In this document: piece after piece, positions 47,114 to 58,259 of the stretch
Position numbering within the stretch: the stretch's first letter is position 1
Layout of the letters: each line of letters begins with the position of its first letter
NCBI GenBank assembly: GCA_947034885.2
Contig: OX344753.2
Location: forward strand, 5,704,001-5,768,000
DNA from: Thuidium tamariscinum
Lineage: Eukaryota > Streptophyta > Bryopsida > Hypnales > Thuidiaceae
Direction of reading: 5' to 3'
Length of the DNA stretch: 64,000 nucleotides
The notes under the pieces: generated by a model
The model's input: the letters and a program-made list of their open reading frames with translations, nothing else
Told to the model about the DNA's origin: nothing
Databases searched by the model: none
Made by a program: the position numbers and the translations under genes

Positions 47114-47570
47114 GGGTTCTGAAATATGAAAATAAGTTCAAAAAAAAAATTTGAAAAAAAAAATATATATATTACGTGGCAGTGTCCCGACCACGTAGGA
47201 TTCGGGTTCACAGGGCAGAAACTGCATTCCCGCAGTCCAGGAACCCGCAGTCTCCTAATGCCCTCAAATTTCTTCTAATGATATGCTGATTTTTTGAAAT
47301 TTTTTTGTTCTTTTAATCTATGACCTCATTTTTGCAAATCCAATTCTGAACTAAAATCATTGCAATTTTTGGCTTGACAAACTTCCACATTTGCAATTTT
47401 AGAAAAATATAAACTCTAGTAACACCAAATGCAACCGACAGATAGGACAAAAACTTCATGAAGTATCACCACAAATTAGATGACTTTCATCCAAGCTATA
47501 ATGAGAAAGAAAACTGAGGTTCATTCTGTACATCGTCCAGAAATTGGACGTCGGCGCGCTTAGGGGTTAA
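46699..47570 (+). mobile_element. TTAA element, subfamily M, copy 1 (carries a family D insertion)
   Basis: Left end TTAACCCTAGAACGTCTGG, right end GCGCGCTTAGGGGTTAA (TTAA 47567-47570). The net 575 bp matches the 582-bp copy at 5678-6259. The right end has the hairpin CGTCCA-GAAAT-TGGACG (47534-47550), centred 25 bp from the TTAA. CCCTAGAA at the left end is the same start as the well-known piggyBac terminal repeat. Confidence 0.78.
46984..47280 (+). mobile_element. MITE-like family D, copy 1 (297 bp, best preserved)
   Basis: Starts CATTAGATGAAATCTGAGGG and ends ATGCCCTCAAATTTCTTCTA-ATG. It contains a perfect 10-bp stem CCGTTTCGGG / CCCGAAACGG (47014-47039), an A31 tract (47080-47110) and TACGTGG-N11-CCACGTA (47173-47197). 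CpGs are intact, unlike copies 4-6, suggesting a young insertion. Confidence 0.82.
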
Positions 47571-47638
47571 AAGCAACTTCTTTTATTGAACATACACTCA
47601 ATAATCTCTTTGTATTGTAATTACAAATTATTCGATGA

Positions 47639-47860
47639 CACTACAAGAGAAAGGGGTGTTTTAATTGAGTTCTTAAGTATAGTCCTAGACATCAAATTAT
47701 AAGTAATGACCTTTAAGGCAATTTTCAACAATAGTTTACTAGAAATACATATATATCTAGTAAATTTTTGTTGAAAATTGCCTTAAAGGTCATTACTTAT
47801 AATGTAATGCCTAGAACTATACTTAAAAACTCAATTAAAACACCCATTTCTCTTGTAGTG
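47639..47860. mobile_element. CACTA-type MITE (222-bp hairpin)
   Basis: Starts CACTACAAGAGAAA and ends TTTCTCTTGTAGTG, the canonical plant CACTA terminus. About 105-bp arms pair with roughly 90% identity around a short TA-rich loop. Flanking trinucleotides TGA/TAA form an imperfect 3-bp duplication. Confidence 0.85.
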
Positions 47861-48207
47861 TAACCATCATCAAAGACATTGATTGTAGCTACTAACTCAA
47901 CCTAAAGTAGTCCAAATCTCATTTTTTTTAAAGAGCCTATTATAGGTTGATGCAAGACTTTAATCCTAGAAGGATGTTGTTTATCTGATATACACTCACT
48001 CCTACATGATTCAATTTTTATACCAATAGGTGAATTCTTTTTTTGATTGAAGGTTAATGAGTCATTCCCTAGTTGTCTATAATGTGTCTTTATTTATGTT
48101 ATAGACTCATTTACCTAAATTGAAAGTAACTTTATTTTGGAAACAATACTAAAAAAATAAAATGAAGAGTTTGTTGAAAATATTTGGAACTTCTTCACAC
48201 ATTAGAG
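47861..48207. other. Intergenic DNA
   Basis: No feature seen. Confidence 0.5.
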
Positions 48208-49134
48208 TTAACCCCTAAAAGCCCATTGTTCCCTCACGGGACAATTTGGAGTTTGGGTAGGCTCTGATGACCTCAATTTTTGGTGAAACTCTTTGAAAAT
48301 TTCCCATAAGATAGGAAAACTGATTAGCTACATGGAAATATAATGTTTGTTTCAATTGGTGCTTGGGAGCAAAAATTATACCACAAAAAGTCTAAATTTT
48401 AACTCGGCGGGCTGAAAAATAAATCCACAAAAACTTGAAATTAAATTTTTTAATTTTTTAATCTTTGAGATTATATTTTTGTCTATGTGTGAAGCTTTGA
48501 TTCAATTAATTTGGATTAGTTATGTAAAAGTTATGAACAATCTTGTTTTTCGAGCAGTTTGAACACCTTCTTGAAAAAATAACTTATAAGATTCATTTTT
48601 GAATGCAATTTTCACAATTTAAAAAAAAAATTGCTTGACAAGGTTAAATTTTTTTGCTAAAACAATCTCACTAATGGGATTATTGTGTTTCAATCCCATC
48701 TTAGAGCTATCAACAATTTAATTTTTCTTTCAATCTTGTACCTACCTCTACTTAATAATTTTATAAAGAATGAAAATCAAGCATTTTTTTCTTGAAATTT
48801 TATTCCTAGACTTTCAACTCAATTCTTCAAAACAATTTAAAAAAAATTCAAAGTCCATAGTGTAATGAAATTGAACATATGGCAATCAAAGTCATCTGAA
48901 ATTGCAGGACAATATTTAAAAAAAATATTTTTTCCAACTTTGAATGCTCATATCTTCCAATCTATACGATCAAACTTCATGAAATTTTTACCACATAATC
49001 TCAAACAAACAAAGTAGAAGATCCTATGGTTAGATTCTATAAAAACATTTTTTTTTCTTTTGGATGAATGCAACAAAAATGGCAATTTTGAGTGATTTTT
49101 GATAGAAAAATGGCCTTGGGCCTTTAGGAGTTAA
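48208..49134 (+). mobile_element. TTAA element, subfamily F, copy 1 (927 bp)
   Basis: Left end TTAACCCCTAAAAGCCCATT, right end GGGCCTTTAGGAGTTAA (TTAA 49131-49134). Aligns along its length with 58260-59178. The hairpin ATTGTTCCC-TCAC-GGGACAAT (48225-48245, one bulge) is centred 24.5 bp from the left TTAA. Confidence 0.75.
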
Positions 49135-49352
49135 TAATAAGGTAGGTGCAATGGGGGACCAAGACCTGGGGTTTGGAAAAAATTACAAAACAAAACTCCT
49201 TGGAGCACCAAAATTGAGGTCCAAAGGAGTTTGGTGCCCTGTTTCTTTTCTACTGTTCTCAATTATACCTCCCTATGATACCTTTATTTCAAACTAGGGT
49301 TTCCTTTATTTATTTATTTATATATTTTTGACACTCGGGGGGTCCTTTACAA

Positions 49353-50090
49353 TTAACCTACTAATGCCAACAATGTCGTTTTGTGGTGTTTGGATGACTT
49401 TGCACCAAATACATTGAAAGCAATTTTTCATTCTCATTTTTTTTTCCACTTCTTACAAAGGATTATGAAGAATATCCAATTCGCTTTGTAGTCTTGTAAG
49501 TGTTTGTTTTCATGTGAATAAGAAATAAGTAAAATCCCAACGTATGCTATTTTCATTGTATTTTGGGAAGTTGTGGCTCCTTGCTCTAAATCTGAAATTT
49601 CTTTACAAAAGTGATATTTTTTTGAATTTGAGCCCAACTAACAAAATGAAGGTCATCTATTCTAATTTCATTTCCAATTGGAATTTTGGAAAAATTTGTA
49701 ATATTGAATATTTTATTGTTATTTGAACTTAGAATATATTTTTGATGTCTTTAATACTCTAATTATGGAATGACACAGGATTTGAGTTTACACTATGATG
49801 TTTGTCCTTATAATTTACACTCATGTTGTGATTTTCAGATTTTTTGAAATAATTTTCTTTTTGATATGATTTTTCTTCACTTTTTCTTCAAAAATTCTCA
49901 TAAAAATCAATTTTCACAAAAAAAAATTAAATTAAATTAAATCGTGAAGTGAAGAAGACATGTAGCTTTGTCCCTGGAAAATAAATATAAAAATTTTCAT
50001 ACATATCTAGTTCAAAATGGCAACAAACAAACTGAGTGACGGCATTGAGGCATAAAATCAGGGGTTATAGGCCCGTCGTTTAAGGGTTAA
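49353..50090 (+). mobile_element. TTAA element, subfamily C, copy 4 (738 bp)
   Basis: TTAACCTACTAATGCC at the left, CGTCGTTTAAGGGTTAA at the right (TTAA 50087-50090). Collinear with the other C copies but more diverged, and the left hairpin is eroded. Confidence 0.7.
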
Positions 50091-51842
50091 CTCTATTGAG
50101 CTCCTTTGGAGCGGAGTTCGTCGTACCCATGGAAGAGGAGAGAAGAAGGGCAGGGATCTCGTCCCCAGGGCACTTGGAGTGTTGACTGCCCTCTCTCTCC
50201 CCCTTTCTCACGTCCATCACTCCATCCCCAAGCAAGGAGGCAGCCCTTTCGAGGGAATCCAATGCAGCAAAAGGTGAGGTATGGCAGGCCTCAGGAGTGC
50301 AGACTATTTGGTCATTTATGTCCGTGGTGTGCCTCTGCTGGTCCTGCAACTGAAGCTCCTCCTGCTGCTGCTGCCGCTGCGCGCACTGCCATGCTTGCCT
50401 CAGTTGCCTGGATGGAGCCGCTGACCCTAATCTGATTTAGTATAATTTCTCGTTGCAACAAATGTCCACTGGAGAGCCCCATGGGCCATGGCAGCTGGTG
50501 CTGGTGCTGCTTCTTCTGCTTCTGCCGCTGCCGTTGCGTATCAATCAGGAATACTCTGACATGGCGATCATGTTGATCAAGACCTGCAGGCGGAGTCTAA
50601 TTCCAAGCAGGAACGCCAAGAAATCCTTCCATCATTGCAGAACAGCAGCAGACAAGCGCATTCAATAAGTCGCCTTGGTGAATGTTTGGTCTCTGCTGGG
50701 GCTCCAAGCCGACCACTCCTGCTGAGTCAACTGAAGTAAATGTGTGCAATCCCACTTGGAATTTTCATTTAATAGCGAGATCCAAGGGGCTACAAGGGGC
50801 TACTACTTCAAATTGAAGGCTCTGTTTTTGGGTTTTCTTTTTGACTCAAATGAAATGGAATTTCATGGCAAGAATAAAAGTACAATCCCAATAGCCGCAA
50901 GCGGCCTGGAGGAGGAGCACACAAAGGCTCTGCTTTCTACAAATTCTGTCGCTTTGCTACAATAGGGCCACATTTGACAAGTGATGCTGCGGTATGAGAA
51001 ATGGGCTCAGCGCATTCACAGCAGTAACTTAAGCGACTCGTAGCGTTGGGACGGATGAATCTACAATTTTTTTTGGGATCTAGCGGCATTGGGACAGAGA
51101 GAACCGCTACAGTTACATTCTTGGTTGAACCTACGACACAAGTGGACAACAAACAGATTATATAAATTTCAGAGTGAGGAATTTGTCCCCCAATTTCTAC
51201 GTCATTAGTGATTGGAGTTCAGTAATAAACATTACACTTTAATAAAGCTCTGCAAGGAAGTGGTTTAGCAGAGAAGGGATCCGGACATGTTTATAAACTT
51301 CAGTCGGTGGGAAGGAATTAGATACCGTGACGCTAGTAAGGTAGCGGACAATACGCACCATGAGGGAATGTCACAAGAATGTGTCTATGATTAATGAATC
51401 GTTTGTATAAGTTAATGCACAGCAAGTACCTGATGGCTTGCAACCCCCCACGCACAGGCGGGAATGTTTACTGTACCTAAATTGGCCGCTTACATGGAAC
51501 CAAAATTACCAATCTGTTACTTACTGGGTGGCCTACCATGGGCAATCGATCTTCCTGCACTGCACTGCCTCCTACACCGCTTAAAAAAAGGGAGAAAAAA
51601 GAAAAAAGAACCAAAACACTCCATGAACCACTCCCAGTATGATCACCATCAACCGTCGTTGCGACCCACTACCAAGGGGTCATTCAAGCATCCTTCCGCT
51701 CTTGCTACAAGTCCCCTTGCCCTCCCAAATCAAAAAAAAAGAAAAGGAACCCCCCCTCAAAATGTACACATGAGCACAGGAACACGAAAAATTGGCTCGG
51801 GGCCTACTGTGTCTACGTGCAAGGAAAACGGGAGGCAAGGGG
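50091..51842 (-). other. GC-rich region downstream of the hAT-derived gene; possible 3' UTR and a Gln-rich open frame
   Basis: Composition is gene-like, with CTG/CAG triplet runs at 50356-50385 and 50497-50540. On the minus strand a frame is open from 50436 to 50080 (118 codons, no early ATG) and reads RQLRQAWQCAQRQQQEELQL followed by a mixed segment. This could be a terminal exon of an unrecognised gene, or the translation of CAG-rich UTR. Its stop lies in the end of the TTAA element at 50090. Part of the region probably carries the 3' UTR of the gene ending at 51843. Confidence 0.3.
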
Positions 51843-54386
51843 TTACAACGATGATGTACTAAACCCTAAAACCTCGTCAGGAATCTCCTCCTCATTCCCA
51901 TTCATAAAAAGCTCGGCATCTTTCTCCTCTTCATTAGTGAAGTCCCTGCGCTCCAACTTGGCATGCGACGCAATGAAGATCATCTTCTCCGCTTTCTCAA
52001 TCGCCAGCCGAGAGTTTCCATTTCGATAAGCCCACCGCCACATCGACCAATTGCACTTGAGTCCACAGCTGGTAGCATGCAAAAACAGCAGCCGCACCGC
52101 CACTTTGCCTAAGGACTTGTACTCACTGAGGCAAGTCTCCCACACCAGACGCCGGGATTGGGGATTCACAGCCTTCATACGACCAGTGGCAGGGTCACGT
52201 TCCTTCACCTGCACAGCCTGCGCGTACAACGGATCCAACCCTTCGGAACGCCATTTCATCAACTCCATCAAAGCAATGTGCGCTTCTTCCCGTGCAACAA
52301 GACGCGTGATCAACCGATCCACGTCCTTCTCTTGTTCCGAAGTCAGGCACCGAAAGGGAGGCAAGTACTTGCCACTGGAGTCTCGCAGAAGGTAGAGAGG
52401 GTCCAGAATTAGGGCTGCAGCCCATGCGGGATGGTAATTCTTCCCAAACCGAGTCTCAATGAGCTCGTAAACCGTGGCTTCGCTTTTGTCATGGCGGGCA
52501 CACCATTCCTTCACCTTGGATCGAAGCTCCTCCCATAATGGCAAACACTGACTCACAAGAGGACGGTCCACTTCGATGTCGCTCACCATCGCCTTCACGA
52601 TCTTCACCAAGTCTTGCACGGCTTCCAAATCCGACCAGAAGCGCACGCTGCCTACCAAGTCGGCGACTTCGCGACCCAACTGATCCTCGCAAAACTGAGG
52701 AGCGAAGGAGGAGTCCAACACCGTGTTTTGCAGGGCACGAGCTGAGGCGGTGATGTCGTCCAGCATCACGAGCACGTAGGAGTAATGAGGCTCGGCAAAT
52801 TGGGGATCCGGGGGCGTTCGAAGGAGTTTCACGCTTTGGTACTCCTGGGGATACAATGCCAAGTCAGAATGAGGGATACATTCACACCTCTTCATCGGAC
52901 CACCTGGGATCCCAACTTGGTTTGATTGTGCACTACAGTCAATGCTACTGTGGCGAGGATATTCTGATCTGCAATAGAATTGGAGAATCGCTTCCCGGGA
53001 TCACAATAATGAGGTTTAAGTGTCATTGAAGTAGTAAATTGGTAATACACTCAAACCTCTTTTCGAATTCCCACCTGGAATCCCGACCATTTCACAATGA
53101 CATAGTTTGAATGTGTAACAAGTGTGTTGGATGTTAGAGAACGTCATTTTGGAGAGAAGAGAATACTGAAGAGGTTTCGCGTGTACCTCGCGCTGGTACT
53201 TGTGCAAGAATGTCCGTGCTTGGGACTGGTTGTTGAAGAACGCCGAGATCTTGGCACATTCCGTGCTGACGGATCTAAACAACAGGAGGTGCTTGTTGAA
53301 GTCCTTCAACAAATTACTGAACCCCTGCGCCTGGCAACACAAGTTCACCATGCGTGGGAACCGATACTCCAATTCCTCCAGCGCGATCAAGCTGTACCGA
53401 TCTGAGTCCGCGACGATACCCACGCACCTCTCAGGAGATGGTCCGCAAATGGCCGCCAGTGCTTCAACCAGCGTCTCCTCCACGAGCTTCACCGAGACCG
53501 CTCCCGTGTTGACATTAACAACACTGCGGAAGAGCGCGTTTCCATTTGGCAAATTGAGCGTGATGTTGATGAGCGTCTCTCCCATGCCGGAAGCTTTCTT
53601 CTTCCAACCGTCAGATGCGAGCTGAAAGAACAAAGCCTCCCGCAACTTCAGCTCCGATTCGTGCTGCACCTGCGCGTACTTCGCGTCCAGCTTCGCGCCC
53701 GCGAGGTAGCGCCGGCTCACGGGGGGCAGACCCAGTTGCGTGAGAAACTCCTTGAACTTGGGATGCTCAACACAAGAGAATGACACCGTCCCGCACGACT
53801 CGTACAGCCATTCCGCTAAGAGATTGAGCGCGGCATCCGCTTGTGCTTTGCTGTCGCACCAGCGCGAGCCCGGCGTCTTCAGCTTCTTCACGCTGTCCTC
53901 CAGCAATGCCAGCGCGCCCAAATCCTCCTTGCCCCCGGAGAGCAGCAACGGCGGGGTGCCCGAGGGGACGCCGTCGTGGGGTTGGCCGCGTTTACGCGGT
54001 GTGAGAGTGGGCGACGCGGGGTTAGCGTTCGGCTGCGACTGTTGTGACTGTTGCGGCTGTTGCGACTGCAGCGGCTTGGGTTGTCCCTGCTGCGACTGCT
54101 GTGGTTTGGGCACCACGCCATTGAAATTGGGGCAAGTGCCGCGCTTGAGATGCTCTGATGCCGTGCGCGACGGATTGGACGCCGAGAACATGGCATTGCA
54201 GAGCGAGCATCGCAACTTGACGGCTTTGGGTAATCCCGAGTCTGGGTGCTGGACGAGAAGGGGAAGCAAGTGGGTCCAGTACCACGCGCCTTTGCCCTTG
54301 ATCGCCTTGCTGCGCACCGTCGCCAACCCCTCGTAGCGCTTCACCAGCGCCTTGGCCGACAAATCGCTCTCCTCGTGGCTGGCCAT
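51843..54386 (-). CDS. hAT-transposase-derived conserved plant protein (BED-like zinc finger, DUF659, hAT C-terminal region), two exons
   Basis: Exons 54386-53187 (400 codons) and 52844-51843 (333 codons plus stop) join in phase 0 across a 342-bp GT-AG intron, giving 733 residues. The N-terminus (MASHEESDLSAKALVKRYEG) leads to a BED-like finger with C60, C63, H79 and C85 (RCSLCNAMFSASNPSRTASE). A Gln/Pro-rich linker follows at 91-130. A DUF659-type region lies roughly at 225-400. Exon 2 carries the hAT C-terminal core, with HPAWAAALILDPLY at 538-551 and the dimerisation-like WETCLSEYKSLGKVAVRLLF at 635-654. From memory this matches the conserved Arabidopsis proteins At1g12380/At1g62870. The splice choice restores their HKYQ-x2-EYQ-like junction; the in-frame Met at 52895 is intronic. 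No terminal repeats or target duplication surround it, which fits a domesticated host gene, probably nuclear and DNA- or protein-binding. Function is otherwise unknown. It looks intact. Confidence 0.92.
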
Positions 54387-55850
54387 CAGTTACATACATA
54401 CATATACAGAAAAAAACCACGCCCTCGCGGCTGGTTCACAACTGCTAATCAATCTGGTCACATCGGCTCACATCTCCCCACTCCCAGTCTGGCTCCTATC
54501 GCATCCCGAAGCCCGCCATTCGAGTCTCGCCCTCCGCATTCATTGGGGCGCGAACTCCCCCAAGAAACGGCAAAACCCCAACAACTGCAACACCAAGAAC
54601 AGTCCTCCTCCCCTGCGTCGCGACGCCGACGACCTAACACTGCAGTTACTCATTTCCTCGCGCGCTCTTGCCCATCCCCACGACTGATTCTCAAATCACA
54701 CCCAGAGCACACCCACAGCCCTCAGTCGAAGCCCTCCGCAGCCCAATTCCAAACCAAAACGAAAGATGCGAGGGTCGTCGCGACTGCGGCGTCGGCTGTG
54801 GCGCCCGCGATCACCACCAACATGATGCGTCCGAATTACGACGCGAGGACGGTTGCTAATCCATCGCTCACAATACCACCCAGGATTGAAGCAACAGAAG
54901 AAGCGCTGGGAGTCGCGCTTGAAAATCCTTGTTATTCAGCTTGGTGTCCCCGGCTTGGTGTTGCTGCTGTTGTTGCTCTTGTTCTTCTTGTCGTTGCAAG
55001 GGATTCTTCTGTCGCCTCGAAAACCGTGCAGCTGGCCATCGGGCACACATGGATCCCATGTCCACTCTGGGGAACCCAACGCGAACACCAACCCCAAACC
55101 ACATTCTCAAAACACGCACACACTCACACTACTTTCGTCGTCATCTCTGGGCTCAATGAAGATTCACAGACAAACACAGACAAACACACGCACACGCACC
55201 AAAAAAATAGCGAGCAAGAGCCAAAACAAGCAAGGAGCGAATCATCACCCCCAGCAAGAGAAGGGTTGATTGCAGCTCCAGCTCCTTGAGTAGAAGAGAG
55301 TGATGATGAAGACGGTACCTTCAAATGTACACTGGAAGCAGCAGCACCAGCAGCAGCTGCAGCAGCAGCAACAACAGAAACGGCAACATCAAAAAACAAA
55401 AAGAGCAAAAAGGAAAGAAAAAGGGGCCAAACCGAAGCTCAATCCAGCTGGGAGTGAAGCTCACACTGGAGTCTTTTTGGGAGTGTGCCACCCCAATCAA
55501 TGAACTTCAGGTAGATTGAAATGATCATACCGTAATAGAACAGGAAAAGAGAAAGGAAAGGAGGAAGAAGCAGTGAGAGTTTTGACCCTAAGACCCCCAC
55601 TCTGACTGGAAATAGCCTGGCAGGGCAAGGAGTTCTAGTAACTTGAAAACTCAACCACATAGCAAAAGAAAAGAAAAACTCTGGTCTACCCCATTTGAAA
55701 GATTTTGCAGGAGAGTTTGGGTACGTTGGAAAAGAAAAGAAAAAGACGGATCTAGATATGGCATACCATAACATTGACTGCTGATGATCAAACTCGCTCA
55801 CCATGGGGAAAATTTGACTTTGGAAGACGGAGAATACTTTATTCTAAGTT
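54387..55850 (-). promoter_or_regulatory. GC-rich 5' flank (promoter / 5' UTR) of the hAT-derived gene
   Basis: Upstream of the ATG at 54386 the DNA stays GC-rich for about 1.4 kb, with CAG/CTG runs (54930-55010; 55336-55380) and CA-rich stretches, then falls to AT-rich after about 56 kb. Long plus-strand frames here, including 54246-55289, run antisense into exon 1 and have low-complexity translations. A spliced 5' UTR exon is possible but not shown. Confidence 0.45.
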
Positions 55851-56275
55851 ACATCCTTTGTAAGACTGACCCTTGCTGGCTGGCTGGCGGAGTGTAATAA
55901 GTTGCGACCCAACTGCATGGAAGACAAGAGACTGACTTTGCCGAGGTGCGTGACCTTTTTTTCTGGGCTTGCCAATGCCATTAATGATTGATTGTCTGCG
56001 AGTCAAGGGCTGGTTTTAAAGCCTCCATTCTGTTATTGCTTGGGTATGTTGTTCGGTCTCTCTCTCCATGAGTCCATGGCTATGGCAGCAGGTGGACTGA
56101 CTCCTTGCCATCCTGCTGGCAGCCATCTATTCATGCACTGTGTGCTGCTGCTGCAGTTGCCTTCCCCTTCCCCTTCCCCTGCTGGTCTTCACTTTTAGAG
56201 CATCTCCACCGTTACACGACCAAATCAGCACGCCAAAGCAACTTCGGGTTGGGCTCATTACTTTTCAGTATGTAA
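55851..56275. other. Intergenic DNA
   Basis: Contains GAGCATCTCCACCG at 56199 (MITE-end-like, unpaired) and a CCCCTTCCCCTT run. No gene seen. Confidence 0.45.
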
Positions 56276-56616
56276 GGGCCGCTTTACACCAAGAGTCGGG
56301 ACCAATTTGGTGTATCTGAGGTCAAGAATCCTAGCATGCGATTGGTTGAGAGGCTCAAATCAGCCCCAACCCCTTTACACCAAGAGGTTGGGCCAATTTG
56401 CTATATCAAATTTCTTTTTTCTCAAATAGACGATCTAACATGGCCCTAGCTTGTTGAATTGGGTGCACCAAAAATGGGAAGCCAATTCGAAGCCAATTCT
56501 TGGCCTAGAGGCCAATGTTAGATTAGATGAGACCAGCCTCCAACCCAAGAATGGGCTGAAATTTTGGGCAATTGGCTTGGTGACAAATTGGCCCAGCTTT
56601 TAAGTGTAAAGCAGCC
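56276..56616. mobile_element. TIR element, 341 bp, GC-richer than flanks
   Basis: GGGCCGCTTTACACCAAGAG at the left and the inverse, ending TTAAGTGTAAAGCAGCC, at the right. Sub-terminal ACCAATTTGG and ACAAATTGGCCC also pair. The CCAATTTG/GGCC-rich interior recalls the segment at 995-1313. Confidence 0.7.
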
Positions 56617-56620
56617 ATAA

Positions 56621-56850
56621 GGTAGGTGGCTCTAAAAGCAACCTCTAATTCTGAGGTACATTTTGCTATCTTCAATGTAAACATGTTGTACATTTTAGTA
56701 GGGGGTTGCTTCAAGAACCACTACATTTCAACTTCAAAAATTCGTAACTAATTCTACAAAGGTCCAAAAGACACGAAACGACTTGGATTAGTTGGGCCGG
56801 TCCCCTCCATTCATGCATAGCATTGTTTTTTGTTTTTGTTTTTGTTTTGA
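56621..56850 (+). mobile_element. Element related to family N (partial)
   Basis: Starts GGTAGGTGGCTCTAAAAGCA, the same end as 41782. Imperfect internal hairpin arms occur at 56630-56665 and 56690-56722 (GTACATTTTAGTAGGGGGTT). A shared segment (ACGAAACGACTTGG) is also found at 63252. Right end not defined. Confidence 0.5.
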
Positions 56851-57221
56851 TACAAATGAGACATGCCTAGAGTTGTTGTTGGCCTAACAAGAGCTACAAT
56901 TAATCAAAGCAAATGCTAAAATTAAATTATTGTTTGATTTAAGGGAGTTACTACACATTGTTTTGAATTTTAGTGTCACCTTTCACTACAATTTTGGACT
57001 TCTAGAAAAGAAAAGAACATAGTGCTAATAATCAAATGTTTATCTCTCCATAATTTGAAGAGTCTATCAAGCATAGTGGGCAAGGCAAGATAGTATTTAG
57101 AGCTTGATTTTTGAAGGTCTTATTATGAGTTTGAAAGTTAGAACATCTTTATTGGGAGACTACAAAATTTGTCTAATCTAGAGCACTTTATGTGTCCCTA
57201 CAAATTTGAAGAACCAACCTC
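56851..57221. other. Intergenic DNA
   Basis: No feature seen. Confidence 0.5.
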
Positions 57222-58064
57222 TTAACCACTAAGTGCTCAAGTGACCATTTTATGGTCATTGCCCAACTTCGGGTAGCATTTTTGGGAAAAAAAAAACTTT
57301 TTTCAAAAAAAAAAATTTGAAAATTTGAAAATATTGGACTGTTTATCAACATTTGCATTCAAAACTAAGATCTATATGGTAAAAAAAAAGTTATAGCAAA
57401 AAAAAGGAGGAATAGTACAGAGTGTCTAAAATTGCTTAGTGTTGAAAAACTTACTATTTGGGGGAAGTATTGATGCTCTCATTAATAAATATTTTTTATT
57501 TTATAACAAATCAATAAAAAACACAATTTTGACCAATCAAAAAAAAATTCAAATCCTAAAAATAGAAATTGTATTTTTGGTGAATTTTTGAAGTTATCTC
57601 TTCAAAATTCATTTGAAGAGAATCTATAAAAAAAATTATTTTGATCATATGGATACTTTCTACTTTTTGTGCTTTACATTATCTTCTTTGATGATAACTT
57701 CAAAAAAGTTGTAAAGCTTATAATTTATAACACATTTGTATTTTGTCTTAATCCCTTGGGCTTTTAGAGGTTGAATATTTTGCATTTTTTTATAAATCAA
57801 TAAAAAAACAAAATTTTGACCAATCGAAAAAAAATCCAAATCCTAAAAATAGAAATTGTATTTTTGGTGAATTTTTGAAGTTATATCTTCAAAATTCATT
57901 TAAAATTAATCTAAAAATATTTTTTTTACTTTGACTGTATGGATACTTTCTACTTTTTGTGCTTTACATTATCTTCTTTGATATCAACTTCAAAAAAATT
58001 GTAACACTTATATTTTATAACGTATTTGTGTTTTGTCCTAATCCCTTGGGCTTTTAGGGGTTAA
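57222..58064 (+). mobile_element. TTAA element, subfamily G (843 bp) with an internal tandem duplication
   Basis: Left end TTAACCACTAAGTGCTC, right end GGGCTTTTAGGGGTTAA (TTAA 58061-58064). The perfect hairpin TGACCAT-TTT-ATGGTCA (57242-57258) is centred 25 bp from the left TTAA. The right portion is duplicated in tandem: 57487-57772 and 57773-58064 are about 90% identical, each ending in CCCTTGGGCTTTTAG(A/G)GGTT. Confidence 0.75.
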
Positions 58065-58259
58065 CCAAGCCCCCATGAACAACTACATAATCTTGGGTTC
58101 AAAGACAAAAAGCATAAGCCCCTTGACATAGTTTACATCCTAACATATCTTTGTGTGCATCCCTAAATCAAACTTGGAAAACAATATTCCTCTTCATATA
58201 CATTGTTAGATGTAATCCAAATGTGTCTCAAGTTGCTCAAATGTGCAAGTCCATGCAAA

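Noticed and set aside
51558-51580. TGCACTGCCTCC, similar to the start of miR408
   Set aside because: Only about 11 bases match, with no hairpin partner nearby. Probably chance.
52845-52895. Met at 52895 as start of a separate 350-residue gene
   Set aside because: Family alignment from memory needs exon 1 joined at GAG 52844. The stretch 52895-52845 is intron, and the frames join in phase 0 without it.
53016-53186. In-frame extension of exon 1 to the stop at 53016
   Set aside because: The 56 added residues resemble nothing in the family, and a good GT donor sits exactly where the conserved sequence ends.
54246-55289. 347-codon open frame on the plus strand
   Set aside because: Its first part is antisense to the well-conserved exon 1 of the hAT-derived gene. 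The remainder is low-complexity Thr/His/Gln/Pro text from GC-rich flank.
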